DNA from: Halobacteriovorax sp. JY17
GTDB taxonomy: Bacteria; Bdellovibrionota; Bacteriovoracia; Bacteriovoracales; Bacteriovoracaceae
Assembly (NCBI RefSeq): GCF_002753895.1
Contig: NZ_NJER01000001.1
Span: forward strand, 310,001 to 374,000
Direction: 5' to 3'
Length of the DNA stretch: 64,000 bases
Under the pieces are notes generated by a model, which did not search any database, was not told where the DNA came from, and saw nothing but the letters and a program-made list of their open reading frames with translations. Every line of letters starts with the position of its first letter. The stretch's first letter is position 1. The position numbers were made by a program, and so were the translations under genes. Of this stretch, positions 1 through 8,714 are shown in pieces.

Positions 1-102
1 CCCGAGGTCAAAACTCTCATATTTCTTATACTCAACAATGACATTCTTTCCTTGAGCAAGTGTTGAGATACTTATTAAAAAAATCATTAGATATTTCATC
101 AT
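1..102 (-). CDS. Exported protein, N-terminal fragment (cut by window edge)
   Basis: Only the first 34 codons are in the window; the frame stays open to base 1. The start ATG at 102 overlaps the TAA of the upstream TPR gene (TAATG), and AGAGG lies directly before it. The peptide begins MMKYLMIFLISIS and reads as a signal peptide, probably cut near Ala16-Gln, followed by a charged stretch with KKYESFDLG. It is the fourth gene of the vWA/beta-barrel/TPR operon, so it probably acts in the same envelope complex. The family cannot be named from this fragment. Confidence 0.75.
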   Translation of the reverse strand, partial: MMKYLMIFLISISTLAQGKNVIVEYKKYESFDLG

Positions 103-1538
103 TACCTCTTGCTCACTTTCTTATTTATTTTAACCGCTGCGCAGTTTGACTTAAGACCATAAGAGTAATCACCTAATTCATCGGCCCAGAATGCACCGTC
201 AAAGTTCCAGAAGTCATCATCGATTGTTCTTTTTACATTTTCTAAACTTCCTCGACTTCTATTTGAGATAAGAGTTTTATTACTATAAAGTAGGTCTCTT
301 TTCTTCGACATGATTTCAAGCTTGATATTGAACATCTCGTAGCTATACTTATGAATATCATTTATGAAAGTGAACATTTCTTTTTTTACATAGTGATTTA
401 AGTGTTGAGTTCTCCAGCTAATTGATCTTTCTACTTGCTGAATAAGGTACTTTGTAAATTCACTCTGTTTTCTCTTGTTAAGGTATCTAAGTTCATTCTT
501 AGCTTTCTTGAAACTTACTAAATCAACACTGAATTTTACTTTCTTTCTTATTTGGGTAACAAGATTTCTAATATATGGATTCAGGTTTTCAGTTTCTTTT
601 AAAGAGCTAAATACAAGGTTAATAAAGTAAGTGTGAGAGTTCTTATTTGGAAGAACAATATTCTTTAGTTCATCACTCTTAGATTTATAAACTTTATAAT
701 ATTGATCAATTGTCGCAAGACTATCGTCATAGAGACAAAGTCTGAAATAATTTAATGAATTCAAGACTTCTGACTCTGGAAAGAAGTAACTTGATAGAAG
801 AGGTGATCTATACGTGACAACAAGCCCAAGAGATCTATTGAAGTCTTCTAAATAGTAGTTTGCCCAAGCTTTTTCGATTAATGTGTAAGGCCATCTATAT
901 GATGTCTTTGGAATTTCATTGTAAGTTGCTATGGCCTTGGCAAATTGTTTTTGCTTATAGTAGAGTCTTGCAATATGCATAGTACAAGACTCACTTAATA
1001 CAGTGTAGTATCTCTTGAGCTTTTCTTTATCTGCTCGCCCCATGAAATCTTTAGAGACTTTAATACACTTATCAAATCTATCCTTTGCTCTCGATATGTC
1101 TCCAAGAATTTCTCTCGAAGTTCCTGCAACATAGAGAGCTTCAGGAGAAAATCTATTATTTAGAGGAATTCTCTCCGCTACTGTCATTGCATTTTTATAG
1201 TGCTGCATTCTAAACATTTTTAGAGCATAGATAAGTTGCAAAGTCGGTGAGTTATGCTTAATTAGGTCTTTATTTGAAAGACCTGCTAGCGAGTTCGTAC
1301 CAGACTTTAGAACAAGAATTTCCAATTTCTCTTCAAAATCTTTATCAAGTTTGTCGGCCTCAATAATATGTTCCGCCGCAAATGGAAGAGAAGAGAAATA
1401 ATACTTAGATTTAAATAGTTCATTAAAAATAGTAATATTTCTATCTTTTCCTTTTGAAAAGTAAACTTTTTCAGCTACTCCGAAGTGAGCTTTAGCTGAA
1501 AATGTAAATAGTATAACTAGTGCTATAATTATTTTCAT
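102..1538 (-). CDS. Periplasmic TPR-repeat protein of a Glt-like outer-membrane operon
   Basis: A 478-residue exported protein. The N-terminus is a signal peptide (MKIIIALVILFTFSAKA-HF). The body is helical; residues about 95-290 contain tetratricopeptide-like units (for example LYVAGTSREILGDISRAKDRF, ARLYYKQKQFAKAIATY and ANYYLEDFNRSLGL, each with the spaced small and aromatic residues of TPRs). The C-terminal 150 residues are basic and predicted helical, without a family I recognise. AAGGA precedes the ATG by six bases. It lies nine bases after the beta-barrel gene. A periplasmic TPR scaffold beside beta-barrel and vWA lipoprotein genes recalls the GltC/GltE proteins of myxobacterial gliding, which is a role inferred from context. 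Confidence 0.7.
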   Translation of the reverse strand: MKIIIALVILFTFSAKAHFGVAEKVYFSKGKDRNITIFNELFKSKYYFSSLPFAAEHIIEADKLDKDFEEKLEILVLKSGTNSLAGLSNKDLIKHNSPTLQLIYALKMFRMQHYKNAMTVAERIPLNNRFSPEALYVAGTSREILGDISRAKDRFDKCIKVSKDFMGRADKEKLKRYYTVLSESCTMHIARLYYKQKQFAKAIATYNEIPKTSYRWPYTLIEKAWANYYLEDFNRSLGLVVTYRSPLLSSYFFPESEVLNSLNYFRLCLYDDSLATIDQYYKVYKSKSDELKNIVLPNKNSHTYFINLVFSSLKETENLNPYIRNLVTQIRKKVKFSVDLVSFKKAKNELRYLNKRKQSEFTKYLIQQVERSISWRTQHLNHYVKKEMFTFINDIHKYSYEMFNIKLEIMSKKRDLLYSNKTLISNRSRGSLENVKRTIDDDFWNFDGAFWADELGDYSYGLKSNCAAVKINKKVSKR

Positions 1539-1547
1539 TTTATTTCC

Positions 1548-2273
1548 TTAGAAGCTAAAACCAACCGAGAGTATTGCGTCTGTTGTTCCTCTTAATTTCG
1601 TAGTCGAGGCTTCTCCATTTATAACTGGACCTGGGGCTTTATACATTGATCTTTGAAGATCAATTCCAATAAACCATCTCTTAGAAGCATGAATTCTAAG
1701 TCCTGTCTTTGCTACTGCACCAGTGTAAGATTCAGCTTGAAACGTAGAAGATAGATTAGGATCAGATACTGTATCTTTATTTGATTCTGTATCAATTTTT
1801 GCTACACCTAAACCAAAGCTCCAGTCGAAGTAAATGATTTTGTTAAATGTATTGATCTTTCCATAGAATGGAGACCAGATACCCATCAATCCATATGAAG
1901 AAGTTAATCTTCTTATGAATGGAACACTTTGATTAATTCTTTGTAAGTTATCATAAGCATCATTATTCTTATTAGAGTAGCTATTGTAGAAACCTTCAAT
2001 GGCCCACTCTTCATTAAGATAGTAACCAGATCTGAAGTTGATACCAGTTGTATCCTGATATTCACCACTAAGATTTGAAACATATCCAAGTTGAGCATAG
2101 ATAGTCTTACTTTTCTTATAAAGCTTATTCTGTAATACATAGACTTTTTTATCGGGATCAAGCCAAAGGAATTTATAGAGATCGCTCTCGTCAGCCATGG
2201 CCTTAAGAGATGACGCTCCCATAGAAAGCGCCATCATTGTATATAGTAAAGTCCTACCCCTAGAAGAATACAT
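1548..2273 (-). CDS. Outer-membrane beta-barrel protein
   Basis: A 241-residue protein with an N-terminal signal sequence ending near SLKAMA. The mature part alternates polar and hydrophobic residues (IYAQLGYVSNLSGEY, GINFRSGYYLNEEWAIEGFY, GLRIHASKRWFIGIDLQRS) and ends in SVGFSF, a terminal aromatic typical of BAM-inserted barrels. It resembles the roughly 8-strand outer-membrane beta-barrel family common in myxobacteria and Bdellovibrio, to which gliding proteins such as GltA/B/H belong in outline. Its ATG overlaps the TAA of the vWA lipoprotein gene (TAATG at 2271-2275), so the two are translationally coupled. Family membership is from memory, not a search. Confidence 0.75.
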   Translation of the reverse strand: MYSSRGRTLLYTMMALSMGASSLKAMADESDLYKFLWLDPDKKVYVLQNKLYKKSKTIYAQLGYVSNLSGEYQDTTGINFRSGYYLNEEWAIEGFYNSYSNKNNDAYDNLQRINQSVPFIRRLTSSYGLMGIWSPFYGKINTFNKIIYFDWSFGLGVAKIDTESNKDTVSDPNLSSTFQAESYTGAVAKTGLRIHASKRWFIGIDLQRSMYKAPGPVINGEASTTKLRGTTDAILSVGFSF

Positions 2274-3535
2274 TAATTGAACTCCTGTGTTTGAACAGCG
2301 TAGCTTATTTCAATCTTAGAACCTTCGTTTGGAATATTTCCCTCAACGAACTTAATAGATCTTGATTGATTGTCATAAGTGTAGCCTGAGCTTATTGCCG
2401 AACCATTTACTTTTACTTCTACTTTGTCATCAAAAGGCTTGTTGGAAAGTGCAAAACTATCAATTAGATTTACAATTTTTCCACCCATTTCTCTTAGTAC
2501 TTGATAGAAGTCATTCTTGATATGAGCAGTTAAGCCACCTGTCTTGTCACTTGCTTCAAGATATCGATACCCAATAGTTTCCCACTGTGTACTTGTCTTC
2601 TTGCTTGTAACGATAGAGTAGAGTTTAATAAGTCCAGATGACTTCTTGAGTTCTTTGAAGTTATCTACATAAGACTGAACAGTACTATCTGACTGATCCT
2701 CTTCATCTGAAACATAGACAACTACAAGGTAAGCATCATTTCTCATCCAATTTTCTACGTAACGATTAACAAATGATTTAGAAGTCTTCAATCCTTGCTC
2801 TCTACCTGAACCACGGGTTCCAACTTTAATACAACTTGCAAAGTCTTTAACAAATTGACTTTCATTACTATTGGCGGCAGTAGCATCAAGTATTCTGAAA
2901 TCACAAACAGAACGTCCGTTCTTGTTTGATGAACCATCAGTTGTTGTAATCGCCATTTTGAAATCTATATTCTTTTCTAGAAATTCATGAATAAAGACAT
3001 CGAAATTGTAGGCAAGAGCTTTTTGCTCATCTCCCATTGAACCAGAGTCATCAATAACCCAAAGGATATCAACTTTTCCTTCTTTTGCTTGGGCCTGAGT
3101 AAAGTTTTCGACAACAGACTTTAGAGAAATTACAGGATCTGTTGGCTCAACAGGAACTTCTGGTTCCACAGGTACTTCTGGAACTACAACAACTGGATCA
3201 GTAGGATCTGTTGGGTCAGTAACTACAGGATCAGTTGGTTCTGCTGGATCAGTTACAACAGGATCAGTTGGTTCCGTAGGTTCCGTAGGTTCTGTAGGAG
3301 TTGTAACTACAGGATCTATCGGCTCTTCAACTTCTGGTGCAGTTGGAATATCTACAACAGGTTTATCTGGATTTGATGTAGGTATTTCAATCTCTGTAGG
3401 GATATCGTTATCAGCAACACCAGCTCCATTTAAAAATTTCTTTTCATAGAACTCTTGTTCATTACAAGAGGTGAGATTAATTAAAAGCGTTAGTAATAGA
3501 AAGGTATCTCGTATCCTTGAAGTTTTTAAAACCAT
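2273..3535 (-). CDS. vWA-domain lipoprotein with Pro-Thr-rich stalk (CglB-like)
   Basis: About 420 residues. The start chosen is the ATG at 3535, since GGAG lies eight bases upstream; an in-frame ATG at 3547 lacks a site. A lipobox LTSC puts the lipidated Cys at residue 24. Residues about 45-135 are a stalk of PTEP/PTDP/VVTDP repeats. A von Willebrand A domain follows with MIDAS residues D162-x-S164-x-S166 (IDDSGS), then TTTDGSS and a VVVYVSDEED strand. A small Ig-like domain closes the protein. vWA lipoproteins bind ligands at the cell surface through a metal; the myxobacterial gliding adhesin CglB has this make-up. It is the first gene of an operon with a beta-barrel and a TPR protein, which supports an adhesin role. 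Confidence 0.8.
   Translation of the reverse strand: MVLKTSRIRDTFLLLTLLINLTSCNEQEFYEKKFLNGAGVADNDIPTEIEIPTSNPDKPVVDIPTAPEVEEPIDPVVTTPTEPTEPTEPTDPVVTDPAEPTDPVVTDPTDPTDPVVVVPEVPVEPEVPVEPTDPVISLKSVVENFTQAQAKEGKVDILWVIDDSGSMGDEQKALAYNFDVFIHEFLEKNIDFKMAITTTDGSSNKNGRSVCDFRILDATAANSNESQFVKDFASCIKVGTRGSGREQGLKTSKSFVNRYVENWMRNDAYLVVVYVSDEEDQSDSTVQSYVDNFKELKKSSGLIKLYSIVTSKKTSTQWETIGYRYLEASDKTGGLTAHIKNDFYQVLREMGGKIVNLIDSFALSNKPFDDKVEVKVNGSAISSGYTYDNQSRSIKFVEGNIPNEGSKIEISYAVQTQEFN
3160..3330 (-). repeat. Coding tandem repeat, Pro-Thr-Glu/Asp stalk
   Basis: Imperfect copies of a 9- to 21-base unit (plus-strand GGATCAGTTGGTTC and variants) encode PTEPTEPTDP and PVVTDP repeats inside the vWA lipoprotein. 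The repeat forms an extended linker between the lipid anchor and the vWA domain, and its copy number may vary between strains. Confidence 0.8.
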
Positions 3536-3858
3536 TACCGTCTCCATAACGGTAGCAAGATCTATCTCTTAGAAATAATGATCTAGCAATTCCGGCTTTT
3601 CTGAGATTTTGTGACGGCTTACATACTTTTTTAGCGGACGTACAACAAACAAAATCGAAGAAGTTTTTGTTCCCTTTTCTTAGGGTTAGATTAACAAAAT
3701 GGGAAATGGAGTAAATTTGTGAATGTATAATTTTATTCTTTTTTCTTTATAATCAATACTTTAGATAGGCAAAAATGGCAAAAAATGTGAAATTTTATTG
3801 ATCTCGTTTTATTCTGAAATTCGCCACATATTATTGCTAGAGATAGGAAACTTATTGT
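3536..3858. other. Intergenic promoter region of the vWA operon
   Basis: About 320 bases of very AT-rich DNA without an open frame of note. It must hold the promoter of the minus-strand vWA operon. One weak candidate reading leftwards is TTGATT, then TAAAAT 15 bases later (around 3735-3765); the spacing is short, so it is only tentative. No terminator is visible for the esterase gene that ends at 3859. Confidence 0.4.
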
Positions 3859-4497
3859 TTATAGTAGATTTATAGCTTTCTCAACAAAGGAGTTCGTTAA
3901 TTCATGAGTTTCATTTTGAAGTGAAATATAATTACTTTGAGCTTTTGCTCTCTCTTTTAAAATATCGAAATGTTCCCTAGAGTTCTTGTAATCAACCATT
4001 TCATCGGAGGTTCCATGGATTGCGTAAATATTAAAAGGTATTTTTTCGGGAAGATATTGCCATTTGAAAGTACAAGAAAGGCCTATGATAGATTCAACTT
4101 CTCTTAGTTCAAGAGCGGCAAAGGGACTAAGGTATCCGCCCTGAGAATAGCCTAGGATTGTTTTAGGAGTGCTCTCATAGCCGAGTTCCGTAACCATTTT
4201 ACTAATCATTTGCGCGGGAAAATTATAGTCAATATCATAGGTGTTAGTGTGACGATCAAAGAAGTACCATGCATATCTTCTTTCAATATAATCTTTCCTG
4301 ATCTTTGGAATCGGAAATGGTCCATTAGGAGCGAAAATGTCATATTCATCACTAACTGCATCTTTAAATTTCTCTAGAACGGCTTGATTACTCTGAGCGA
4401 ATCCGTGCAATAAAATAAGTAATTTCTTCGATTTTCTCTTTATTAATTGATAGTTTGCAGGAAACTCTATTTCTAATTTCATTGTTTCGTTTTTCAT
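3859..4497 (-). CDS. Alpha/beta-hydrolase, carboxylesterase-like (YpfH/phospholipase type)
   Basis: 212 residues with the alpha/beta-hydrolase signatures: HG at 31-32 (oxyanion loop), nucleophile elbow GYSQGG with Ser118, an acid Asp in HGTSDEMVD (Asp165 or Asp169), and His198 in ETHEL. The size and the order of motifs fit the small cytosolic carboxylesterase family (YpfH, lysophospholipase-like), which hydrolyses esters of broad range. No signal peptide is seen. No clear ribosome binding site precedes the ATG at 4497; a TAATAT box ends seven bases upstream, so a leaderless start is possible. It diverges from a small helix-turn-helix-like gene 43 bases away. The substrate is unknown. Confidence 0.8.
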   Translation of the reverse strand: MKNETMKLEIEFPANYQLIKRKSKKLLILLHGFAQSNQAVLEKFKDAVSDEYDIFAPNGPFPIPKIRKDYIERRYAWYFFDRHTNTYDIDYNFPAQMISKMVTELGYESTPKTILGYSQGGYLSPFAALELREVESIIGLSCTFKWQYLPEKIPFNIYAIHGTSDEMVDYKNSREHFDILKERAKAQSNYISLQNETHELTNSFVEKAINLL

Positions 4498-4540
4498 GGG
4501 ACAATATTAGTTCAAGAGTAACTAGATGAGTAGGTATTAA

Positions 4541-4795
4541 TTGAGTTTAGAAGAAAAAGTCTTAGAAACATTATCTTTTTTTAATGCTATGACATTGGAG
4601 CAAATCTACTTAGACTTTGATGAAGACTTTCTTCTTGAGCATAAGAAATATACCTATGATGATCTCATGGAGTGTCTAAGAAATCTTGAAGATCAAAAGA
4701 AAATAAAGTCTTCAGGTGTAGAGAAGTCAAAGACATGGATACGAATTTACCCAAAGAAAAGTCTTCTCTCTAAACTATTGGGATTCCTAAAATAG
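4541..4795 (+). CDS. Small winged-helix-like protein
   Basis: 84 residues, starting at a TTG (4541) with AGTAGG six bases upstream. The sequence is acidic in the first half and basic at the end (SLLSKLLGFLK). The pattern LETLSFFNAMTLEQIYLDF, then YDDLMECLRNLEDQKKIK, then WIRIYPKK looks like a winged helix: helix, turn, recognition-like helix and a two-stranded wing. It could be a small DNA-binding or protein-binding regulator. It overlaps the convergent kinase-like gene by 26 bases. No named family is recognised. Confidence 0.6.
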   Translation: MSLEEKVLETLSFFNAMTLEQIYLDFDEDFLLEHKKYTYDDLMECLRNLEDQKKIKSSGVEKSKTWIRIYPKKSLLSKLLGFLK

Positions 4796-5471
4796 TTACA
4801 AATAGCCAAGTAATAAGTCCCGTTGCAATAGGAATGGTGAGGTTATCATCAATTCTAAGTGGAATTAATTCTAATCCTGTCATTACAATCGAAACAATTA
4901 AACCTAGAACGGCCACCATGAAGAAATCATGTAGATAGAGCGTGTTAAAAACAAATACTATGATACAAAATGTAGAGATAAAGAATGCTGCTGAACCTTC
5001 AAGACTTTTACGCTTAAATATTTTATTCTTCCCGAAGCGAATTCCTATAATTGCAGACATTGGATCAGCGATTGCTAGAGTGAAGATTGCACAAAGGGCA
5101 ACAACTTTTGGAAAACTTAGAAGAGTCAATAGAAGACCCATCACAAAAGGCATTCCTGCTGATTCTTTCAGTTGCTCTTCGGCCCGAAGTAAGTACTTAT
5201 TTACAATTTTAAATGTCGCAGCATACTCTGGATAATTTATTCTGATTTGTTCGACAATATAAACAATACAGGCTGCAGTTCCTAGAATAGATACCGCAAG
5301 CTGATGACTTAAGAAGCTATAGTAAATAATCCCAGCAGCAGTTCCCATGGTCATATGGAAGAAGCGTCTTGGAAATTGTAGATCATGTCTGGTGGAAGTA
5401 GGGGCCTCTTGTTGCTTTTGTTCACTAGCTTCTTGTACTTCTTCTAGAGATGTTGTCTTTTCTTTACTCAC
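4770..5471 (-). CDS. Dolichol kinase/phytol kinase/CTP-dependent diacylglycerol kinase family membrane protein
   Basis: 233 residues, GTG start at 5471 with AAAGGA seven bases upstream. A charged cytosolic N-terminus (1-35) is followed by about six membrane segments. The motifs ADPMSAIIGIRFGK, KSLEGSAAFF and IDDNLTIPI match the SEC59/Dgk1 family (COG0170), whose members phosphorylate lipid alcohols such as dolichol, phytol or diacylglycerol, often with CTP. The likely role is lipid phosphate recycling in the inner membrane. The substrate cannot be chosen from the sequence alone. It follows the Kef antiporter gene on the same strand after 60 bases. Confidence 0.8.
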   Translation of the reverse strand: MSKEKTTSLEEVQEASEQKQQEAPTSTRHDLQFPRRFFHMTMGTAAGIIYYSFLSHQLAVSILGTAACIVYIVEQIRINYPEYAATFKIVNKYLLRAEEQLKESAGMPFVMGLLLTLLSFPKVVALCAIFTLAIADPMSAIIGIRFGKNKIFKRKSLEGSAAFFISTFCIIVFVFNTLYLHDFFMVAVLGLIVSIVMTGLELIPLRIDDNLTIPIATGLITWLFVTILGIPIV

Positions 5472-5531
5472 AATTAATTCCTTTCATTATTTATCGGAAT
5501 TTCCATATAGAATTTTAATGGAATTGAGTTT

Positions 5532-7274
5532 TTACTCTATTATTGATTTAGGGCGCTCTTCTGTAATTAATTGCATAATATCTTTCTGACTAATAGACCC
5601 GAGGAGCTTTCCACTAGATGAGTGGGTGACTGGAAGGGTATGGTATTTGCTATTTTCAAATATTGCGACAATTTCTTCGATTCTCGACTCATTTGAAATA
5701 GTCGGGTATTGAGCTATTATCGATTTTGCAGTGATAAAGCTGTTCTCATCTTCTTTAGAAAGTTCCATTAATTGAGTAAGATCAATCACTCCTAGAAATT
5801 CCTGTTCTTTATTTATAACAGGGTAGTAGGGATAACTATGTTGATAAATAAATTTTTGAACGTTCACTATGCTGGCATTTTCTTTAACAGAGATAATATC
5901 TGTTTTTATATAATGTTTTATATCTCTTTTAATATCTTCGCTTACTTCTTTTTTAATATTTAAATTTTCCTGTAGGTTATCCATCAACTGGCCAACACTC
6001 ACTGATGTTTTCTTGGTGAAATTCTTATCATCTCCTTTTCCACCTTTAACTTCCCCAGAAGCAAAGAGGCTATACTTTAAAAGAAGAGGACCTAGGATTT
6101 CAAAAACAAAAATTGAACTCATAATAATTGTGACGAGTAGGTTAGAGCTCTCTGTGTCGATTGGCATGATCTTACTTACTATCGCGAGAGCAATACCTGC
6201 ATGTGAGAGAGTTGAGAGACCAAAGTAGTTAGACTTATCAGCAAAGGAAGTAATAATTTTCCCTGTCAGAATCGAGCCAAAATAGAAAGCAAATGTTCTA
6301 CTGATGACATAGACGATTGCCATTAGGAAAACGGCGGGAGTAAACTCTCTAAGGTTTATATGGGCCCCGGCCAGGACAAAGAAAATAGCATAGATAGATA
6401 GGCCCATCTCGTTAATGCCTTTATGAATCTCTTTTCCTGAATTGGTTGAATTCACAACAGTAAAGCCTATGACGGTAGATATTATAAGTGGATCTGTTTT
6501 TAAAAAGTAGGAAAGAGTTTGTCCAAAGAGAATTGTTGAACCCACGAGCATGAGAAATTCTGAAGACTTCTTTTCTTTCTGTTCCCAGTAGGAGAGAAAG
6601 AATCCTAGTATAAATCCTAGAATAACGGAGCCAACTAGTGACCACACAAGAAGACCAAGTTGCATAAGTGGAGTGATTCCAGCATCTGTTGGCCAAATAT
6701 TTAAAATCTTTAAAATCACTTCTATCACTTGAGTTCCAACTAATGCTACTACTGTTGCAAGAGCGAGGTAGGTTAGAATAGATCTTTGAAGTGGGCCATT
6801 TGCATTATACTCTTTCATTACTAGAAGTGTTGTAGGAGGAGCACATTCGAGGGCCACAAAGGAGAGAAAACTTGCAACAATTAAAGCGAGCTTTATATCT
6901 CCTGTTATTTTTGAATAAGCTAGAAATGTTAGTGTAAAGACAATCAGGAGATTGAAGAGACCCGCGACACCAACTTCTTTGAAATTCTTCCACCCAATTT
7001 TTTGGATAAGGTTTCTATCAAAGTCTCCTCCAATATTAAAAAGAATTAATCCCATGGCAATATCTGAGAGAAAGTGAACACTATGGGCAATCTCTGTGGT
7101 CATTAGGTTGAAGCCAGTTGGACCAATAATAATACCAGCAAAGATAAAGCCTGTAACTTTCGGTATTTTTATTTTCTTGGAGAATTTCCCAAGAACTAGA
7201 GCAGAGATGAGCGCTAAACCTAGAATAGGAATTTTACTTTCGACAATGGCCGCGGCGACTTCAGTTGTTTGCAT
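5532..7274 (-). CDS. Kef-type cation/proton antiporter with C-terminal CBS pair
   Basis: 580 residues, ATG at 7274 with AGGA seven bases upstream. Residues about 10-400 form 11-13 membrane helices of the CPA2 sodium/proton exchanger fold, with IPKVTGFIFAGIIIGP near the N-terminus and GLILFNIGGDFD in the core. After a charged linker (about 405-455), two CBS domains occupy about 460-575 (VIDLTQLMEL, ITEERPKS end). In place of the usual RCK/TrkA-N domain of KefB/C, the CBS pair probably senses adenine nucleotides and gates K+ or Na+/H+ exchange. Transported ion not determined. Confidence 0.88.
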   Translation of the reverse strand: MQTTEVAAAIVESKIPILGLALISALVLGKFSKKIKIPKVTGFIFAGIIIGPTGFNLMTTEIAHSVHFLSDIAMGLILFNIGGDFDRNLIQKIGWKNFKEVGVAGLFNLLIVFTLTFLAYSKITGDIKLALIVASFLSFVALECAPPTTLLVMKEYNANGPLQRSILTYLALATVVALVGTQVIEVILKILNIWPTDAGITPLMQLGLLVWSLVGSVILGFILGFFLSYWEQKEKKSSEFLMLVGSTILFGQTLSYFLKTDPLIISTVIGFTVVNSTNSGKEIHKGINEMGLSIYAIFFVLAGAHINLREFTPAVFLMAIVYVISRTFAFYFGSILTGKIITSFADKSNYFGLSTLSHAGIALAIVSKIMPIDTESSNLLVTIIMSSIFVFEILGPLLLKYSLFASGEVKGGKGDDKNFTKKTSVSVGQLMDNLQENLNIKKEVSEDIKRDIKHYIKTDIISVKENASIVNVQKFIYQHSYPYYPVINKEQEFLGVIDLTQLMELSKEDENSFITAKSIIAQYPTISNESRIEEIVAIFENSKYHTLPVTHSSSGKLLGSISQKDIMQLITEERPKSIIE

Positions 7275-7372
7275 TTCGAATTCCTATTGGCTGTAAATAA
7301 TGCTTAATTATATAAGTACTTTCTAATAACAGCAAATTTTGAGGAGTTATTATTACGTAATTTAAGTAGCTT

Positions 7373-7421
7373 AGTGCTTTTGTCTAGCACTCTTTCGCAA
7401 GGAATATTATTTAAATAATAT
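7373..7421. promoter_or_regulatory. Two dyads in the Kef / membrane-protein divergent region
   Basis: The 218-base divergent spacer (7275-7492) holds an inverted repeat AGTGCT-N7-AGCACT at 7373-7391 and a perfect 18-base AT-only palindrome, ATATTATTT/AAATAATAT, at 7404-7421. Either could be an operator for the divergent genes; the first could also be a weak hairpin. No function is shown. Confidence 0.35.
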
Positions 7422-7492
7422 GTAAGGGATCTATTTACCATGAGTTTTTAATTGCTTAGTATAGTAGAGCTACATTTTAAATTTGAGGAAAT

Positions 7493-7960
7493 ATGAAGAA
7501 GAAAATCTTTCTAGTTGTAACAGTAATTGTATTAGTTTTAGCGGGAATTAGCTGGGGATTATTAAGCTACAATTATTCAACAGGTTTTAGATCAGGAGTT
7601 CTGGTTAAGATCACTAAGAAAGGTGCCTTTTTAAAAACATACGAAGGAACAATTGACTTAGGTTCTGGAGATCAGCTAACTTGGGACTTTTCAATTCATA
7701 ATAAAGAAATTGGTGAACAGCTAGAAAAGCAAGCAGGACAATTTGTTAAACTCGAATATAGAGAACTACTTTATAAAGTGATCTATGGAACGAAGTATGA
7801 TGTAACCGCGTGGTCTATTGTTAGAAAGTCTGGAAGTGAAAACTTTTGCCGTCTCGTCAATATTATGAGAAAGAGCCGCTTCGTTGTAGAAAAGGTTAAG
7901 TCTCTTATCTCTGAAAATGATGCTTCATTACTTGAAGAAATTAGGAAGTGTCAAAATTAA
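7493..7960 (+). CDS. Conserved membrane-anchored protein of unknown function
   Basis: 155 residues. One N-terminal transmembrane helix (IFLVVTVIVLVLAGISWGLL, residues 5-24) anchors a 130-residue soluble domain. The stretch TGFRSGVLVKITKKGAFLKTYEG resembles a widespread short protein in Bacteroidetes and Proteobacteria that is sometimes mislabelled 6-phosphogluconate dehydrogenase; it has no dehydrogenase motifs. GAGGA precedes the ATG closely. The domain probably lies in the periplasm. Function unknown. An imperfect GGCAGT/ACTGCC hairpin follows the stop codon (7962-7985) but lacks a T tract. Confidence 0.75.
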   Translation: MKKKIFLVVTVIVLVLAGISWGLLSYNYSTGFRSGVLVKITKKGAFLKTYEGTIDLGSGDQLTWDFSIHNKEIGEQLEKQAGQFVKLEYRELLYKVIYGTKYDVTAWSIVRKSGSENFCRLVNIMRKSRFVVEKVKSLISENDASLLEEIRKCQN

Positions 7961-8033
7961 ATGGCAGTAGATTTAATATCACTGCCTCATATCCTAGACG
8001 TATTTCCTTTAAAACCCCTATCAAATAATAGTC

Positions 8034-8061
8034 TTGAGCCCATCTCCTAAGTTGTCATAAT
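8034..8061 (+). promoter_or_regulatory. Candidate sigma-70 promoter
   Basis: TTGAGC (8034-8039) and CATAAT (8056-8061), 16 bases apart, stand before the gene at 8082. The inferred transcript would begin near 8068, giving a very short leader that still contains the GGTGGGGG ribosome binding site. Confidence 0.5.
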
Positions 8062-8081
8062 AGGCTTAGGTGGGGGATTCT

Positions 8082-8714
8082 ATGCGTGAAAATTCAGTGA
8101 ATAAATTCTATACAGAAAATATTGGAAAGTACTTTGGTTTCATTCCAAAGTCCGACTTTAATAAGTTCGACTCTATTCTTGAAAGCTCTATCTCACACAA
8201 GTGGAAGAATATTCATCCGAGCTACTTAAGCTCTAGAGAGGCCCTCGTTCTTGGTATTAAAATTATGAATAGTCATGATGAGGTTTGTGGTTTTAAGGAT
8301 CACGATGCTCACGAGATGTTTGATCTAGCGCTTAAAAACTTTAAGGAAGCAGGAGAAGATAGAAAGCACTATAGTCTTGCTATGGGAATCTTCTACTTTC
8401 GAAATTCTCTACAAATAACTGATAGGTCTAAGCAAGTAAAAGTCATTCGACTGGCCAAGCACTATATCGATGAAGCTATTTCCGTAAAGGAAGATTGCTT
8501 ACTTACTAGATTACACTTAGTACTCATACACGTTGCTATGGATAATATGTCAATGGCGGTAAGTGAATTAGTAAAACTTGGAAGAGAGATGAACGATAGA
8601 AATATTTATAATGTTCTCTTTCATATTTATGAAAAACTTGGACATGAGAATATTGCGCTCTTTTATAATTTAAAGGCCTCTAAACTTAATACTGAGTTCC
8701 ACTTGGCAGCTTAA
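8082..8714 (+). CDS. Helical TPR-like cytosolic protein
   Basis: 210 residues from the ATG at 8082; an in-frame GTG at 8070 lies inside the purine-rich ribosome binding site (GGTGGGGG), so the ATG is preferred. No signal peptide or membrane segment. The protein is predicted all-helical, and residues about 75-205 look like degenerate TPR units (HEMFDLALKNFKEAG, KVIRLAKHYIDEAISVKEDCLL, IYNVLFHIYEKLGHENIALF). It is probably a protein-protein interaction module. It overlaps the convergent NAD-binding gene by 29 bases. Confidence 0.7.
   Translation: MRENSVNKFYTENIGKYFGFIPKSDFNKFDSILESSISHKWKNIHPSYLSSREALVLGIKIMNSHDEVCGFKDHDAHEMFDLALKNFKEAGEDRKHYSLAMGIFYFRNSLQITDRSKQVKVIRLAKHYIDEAISVKEDCLLTRLHLVLIHVAMDNMSMAVSELVKLGREMNDRNIYNVLFHIYEKLGHENIALFYNLKASKLNTEFHLAA

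Noticed and set aside
3160-3330. Repeated short DNA units resembling a CRISPR-like or satellite array
   Set aside because: The repeats are in frame, of unequal length and encode the Pro-Thr stalk of the vWA lipoprotein; there are no unique spacers.
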